Source: Clostridia bacterium
GTDB lineage: Bacteria > Bacillota > Clostridia > Oscillospirales > CAG-272
Assembly: GCA_900753295.1 (NCBI GenBank)
Contig: CAADYQ010000025.1
Span: 1 to 7,580, forward strand
Length of the DNA stretch: 7,580 nucleotides
Direction: 5' to 3'
The translations under genes and the position numbers were made by a program. Positions within the stretch are counted from its first letter, which is position 1. The number at the start of each line of letters is the position of its first letter. Below, piece after piece: positions 5,866 to 7,580 of this stretch. The notes under the pieces are model-generated. The model made no database searches. It saw only the letters and a list, made by a program, of their open reading frames with translations, and was not told the DNA's origin.

Positions 5866-6618
5866 TCAGCCTATATCGGCGGGAGTTATGCGGTTTGTGG
5901 GGATGTAATCCAGTCCCATGGCGGTCATTCGGCGAACCTTTTCGACTGTGTCGCCGGCGCGCAGGCAAAGACGAACGCCCGCGGCGTGCGTCTTTTCTAT
6001 AAGTCCTTCGGGCACCTCGTCAAGTTCTGGGTAATTGTAGGACACGCCGCCGTTGCCCAGCTCCGCCACGCGCAGCATCTGCTCATCGGTGGTGAAAATG
6101 TGGTGTATGAACACACGGTCGCTCACGCGGCGTGCTTCCTCGATGTGGTCAAAATTGATCGATGAGAGCACCGAGCTGTCGATGAGACCAAAACTGTCTA
6201 CCATGCGCAGGGTCTGCTCCACAACGTCGCCCTTCGTCTCGATGAACGGCACGCAACCGCCGCGCAGACATATCGAAAGATACTCGGAAAACAGCGGAAG
6301 GTGCAGCTCCTCGTCGGAGTAGCAGCCGACATTGTTGCCGCACGTGACGCGCAACTTCTTCAGCGCGGCAAATGTCTGATCCTCGATCTTTATATCCGCG
6401 CCGTACATTTTTTTGAGCGAAAAGTTGTGACAGCAAACAAGCACGCCGTCAAGTGTGCGGTGGACGTCGGTCTCTATCGCCCAAAATCCGCGTGCGGCTG
6501 CGGCGCGGAAGGACGCAAGCGTATTTTCGGGGGCTACCGGTGTAAAGCCGCGGTGCGCCAGAAGCAGCGGCTTTTTGCGGTCAAAGAGCTTATTGTATAC
6601 TATCTCCATGGCGGTCAT
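5866..6618 (-). CDS. Glycerophosphodiester phosphodiesterase family protein
   Basis: A 250-residue cytoplasmic protein with no signal peptide, covering one complete GDPD TIM-barrel domain. GDPD enzymes hydrolyse glycerophosphodiesters to glycerol-3-phosphate and an alcohol using a divalent metal. Seen: LLLAHRGF (18-25, His22, Arg23), PENTLASF (30-37), AIETDVH (47-53, metal ligands Glu49 and Asp51), His64 as second catalytic His, FIETKG (125-130, Glu127 as metal ligand), and DYIPTNRI near the C-terminus. The set of catalytic residues is complete. HN replaces the usual HD after the second catalytic His, and IETK replaces IEIK, so the substrate may differ from the classical one. The start overlaps the upstream oxidoreductase stop as ATGA (6618-6615), with GAGGT just before it; a second Met three codons later (6609) is an alternative start. 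The overlap indicates translational coupling. Specific substrate unknown. Confidence 0.93.
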   Translation of the reverse strand: MTAMEIVYNKLFDRKKPLLLAHRGFTPVAPENTLASFRAAAARGFWAIETDVHRTLDGVLVCCHNFSLKKMYGADIKIEDQTFAALKKLRVTCGNNVGCYSDEELHLPLFSEYLSICLRGGCVPFIETKGDVVEQTLRMVDSFGLIDSSVLSSINFDHIEEARRVSDRVFIHHIFTTDEQMLRVAELGNGGVSYNYPELDEVPEGLIEKTHAAGVRLCLRAGDTVEKVRRMTAMGLDYIPTNRITPADIG

Positions 6619-7580
6619 CTTACCTCAAATGAGAATATGTGCGCCTGTGCGCTTCCGTAGGTCGTCCAGAGCGATTCGGAGAAGTATGTCCCGAGCGGGA
6701 TGAGGCGGACCGCCTTTGCGTTAACATCAAGACGCTCACGTATCATTCTCTGATAGTTCTCATGTGTTTCGTAAACGGTACGCCACTCGCCGGAGCCGTC
6801 ATCGATCTCGATCTTAAAGGATCTCAGCATGCATTTCGGGAAGCCGAAGGTGGTGTGATCGTGATCGGCACGGCGGAAGAGCGGGATGGAAATATTCAGC
6901 ACGTCGGGGTTGCCCTCGGTGTATTCGCGGTCAAGGTCGCTGTCAACGATGAGGCGGAAGTCGGAGAGGTGTGTCACCTCGTCAAAGGTGTAGGTGACGG
7001 CGCGGTCAACTATGCCCCAGTAGCCGTTGTCGTGTCCCCATATCTTGCGGTCGATACCGTTGAGAAGGTTGGAGGCGTCGCCCCATACGGCGGAAAGCGT
7101 TTTTTCGTTGCAGAGAGGGGATATTTTGCGCTTCATTCCGGGCAGGAAGCAGTCGTCCTCCATGAGCGCGTCCTGAAGCTCGCCTATCTTTTCGCGGCAG
7201 AACTCACGGGGCAGCATACCGCAGGCGGTCGCCATAGCCGCGGCGGTGCCGACAGCCTGACCCATCACGCCGCAGGTGCCCATAACGCGAACGGTCGAGA
7301 ACGCGATGTGAGTGGCGCTTATATTGCGTCCGGCAAACATGAGGTTTTCAACATTTTTGGAGTAGAGCGAGCGCAGCGGGATGCCGTAAGGCTCGGTCAG
7401 ACGCTTTTTCTGAAGATGTGCGCCGTCCTTGCCGCTCATTGCAAAGCCGCCGGGGAGGTGGTTGTCTATCTGCCAGCCGCCGTATGCGACCTCGTCGGGG
7501 AACTGTCTGCCGTTTTCAACATCGTTTTGCGTGAGTATGTAATCGCCTACGTAGCGGCGGCTCTCGCGCTTGCCGGGCAG
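6615..7580 (-). CDS. FAD-dependent oxidoreductase, C-terminal 321 residues
   Basis: The frame stays open to the right edge, so the N-terminus with the Rossmann FAD motif is outside the window; the Met at 7439 is internal. The visible part matches the FAD_oxidored family (PF12831 type, as I recall it): RRYVGDYILTQNDV near the edge, IPLRSLYSKNVENLMFAGRN (67-86 of the fragment), ISATHIAF, then VMGTCGVMGQAVGTAA (99-114), the segment that usually completes the FAD site. Residues from about 165 to 321 form a further region rich in alternating hydrophobic strands with Trp (WGHDNGYWG, 181-189, then AVTYTFD and LSDFRLIVDSDLDRE), resembling a discoidin/galactose-binding-like beta sandwich. Such an appendage suggests a carbohydrate-related substrate, but this is inference. 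No signal peptide can be judged. It is the upstream gene of a coupled pair with the GDPD gene (ATGA overlap). Confidence 0.9.
   Translation of the reverse strand: MPGKRESRRYVGDYILTQNDVENGRQFPDEVAYGGWQIDNHLPGGFAMSGKDGAHLQKKRLTEPYGIPLRSLYSKNVENLMFAGRNISATHIAFSTVRVMGTCGVMGQAVGTAAAMATACGMLPREFCREKIGELQDALMEDDCFLPGMKRKISPLCNEKTLSAVWGDASNLLNGIDRKIWGHDNGYWGIVDRAVTYTFDEVTHLSDFRLIVDSDLDREYTEGNPDVLNISIPLFRRADHDHTTFGFPKCMLRSFKIEIDDGSGEWRTVYETHENYQRMIRERLDVNAKAVRLIPLGTYFSESLWTTYGSAQAHIFSFEVR

Noticed and set aside
1..7580. Defence system, prophage, insertion sequence or biosynthetic cluster
   Set aside because: No transposase, integrase, nuclease, toxin-antitoxin, CRISPR repeats or biosynthetic enzyme is seen. 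The genes are housekeeping or ordinary metabolic ones.

Overview
The window looks like chromosomal DNA from an anaerobic Firmicute of the Clostridia, most likely an Oscillospiraceae/Ruminococcaceae-type gut bacterium. This is inferred from the gene families (a short FtsH with an HEIGH zinc motif, archaeal-type prolyl-tRNA synthetase, a DUF4830 protein), AAAGGA-type ribosome binding sites, sigma-A-like promoters and moderately GC-rich DNA with many ATA codons. No marker gene fixes the species. It is mostly housekeeping DNA. I see no mobile element, CRISPR array, tRNA or rRNA, and no convincing undescribed multi-gene system.

Layout. The left edge (2-451, +) is the C-terminal part of an unrecognised, probably helical-repeat protein, closed by a strong hairpin at 477-516. 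A TATAAT-containing promoter then starts ftsH (618-2444, +), a membrane AAA+ zinc protease. Downstream, a textbook promoter (TTGACA, 17 bp, TATAAT), whose -35 box lies between the arms of a perfect 10-bp inverted repeat, drives proS (2574-4016, +). A SEDS-family cell-wall polymerase of the RodA/FtsW type (4060-5220, +) follows after 43 bp and probably shares the transcript. A symmetrical bidirectional terminator (5238-5278) separates these rightward genes from a leftward group.

The leftward group reads from the right edge: a FAD-dependent oxidoreductase with a beta-sandwich-like C-terminal domain (6615-7580, -, N-terminus outside the window), a glycerophosphodiester phosphodiesterase (5866-6618, -) overlapping it by an ATGA junction, and a small single-pass membrane DUF4830 protein (5295-5798, -). 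The 67 bp before the DUF4830 gene hold a TATAAT box enclosed by a perfect 13-bp inverted repeat, so that gene may be both co-transcribed and separately controlled.

How the genes relate. FtsH, ProRS and the SEDS polymerase serve protein quality control, translation and wall growth. Only proS and the SEDS gene look co-transcribed. The oxidoreductase-GDPD pair looks translationally coupled and may process a shared, unknown, possibly sugar- or polyol-linked substrate. The most useful leads are the two inverted repeats embedded in promoters (2491-2520 and 5798-5854).
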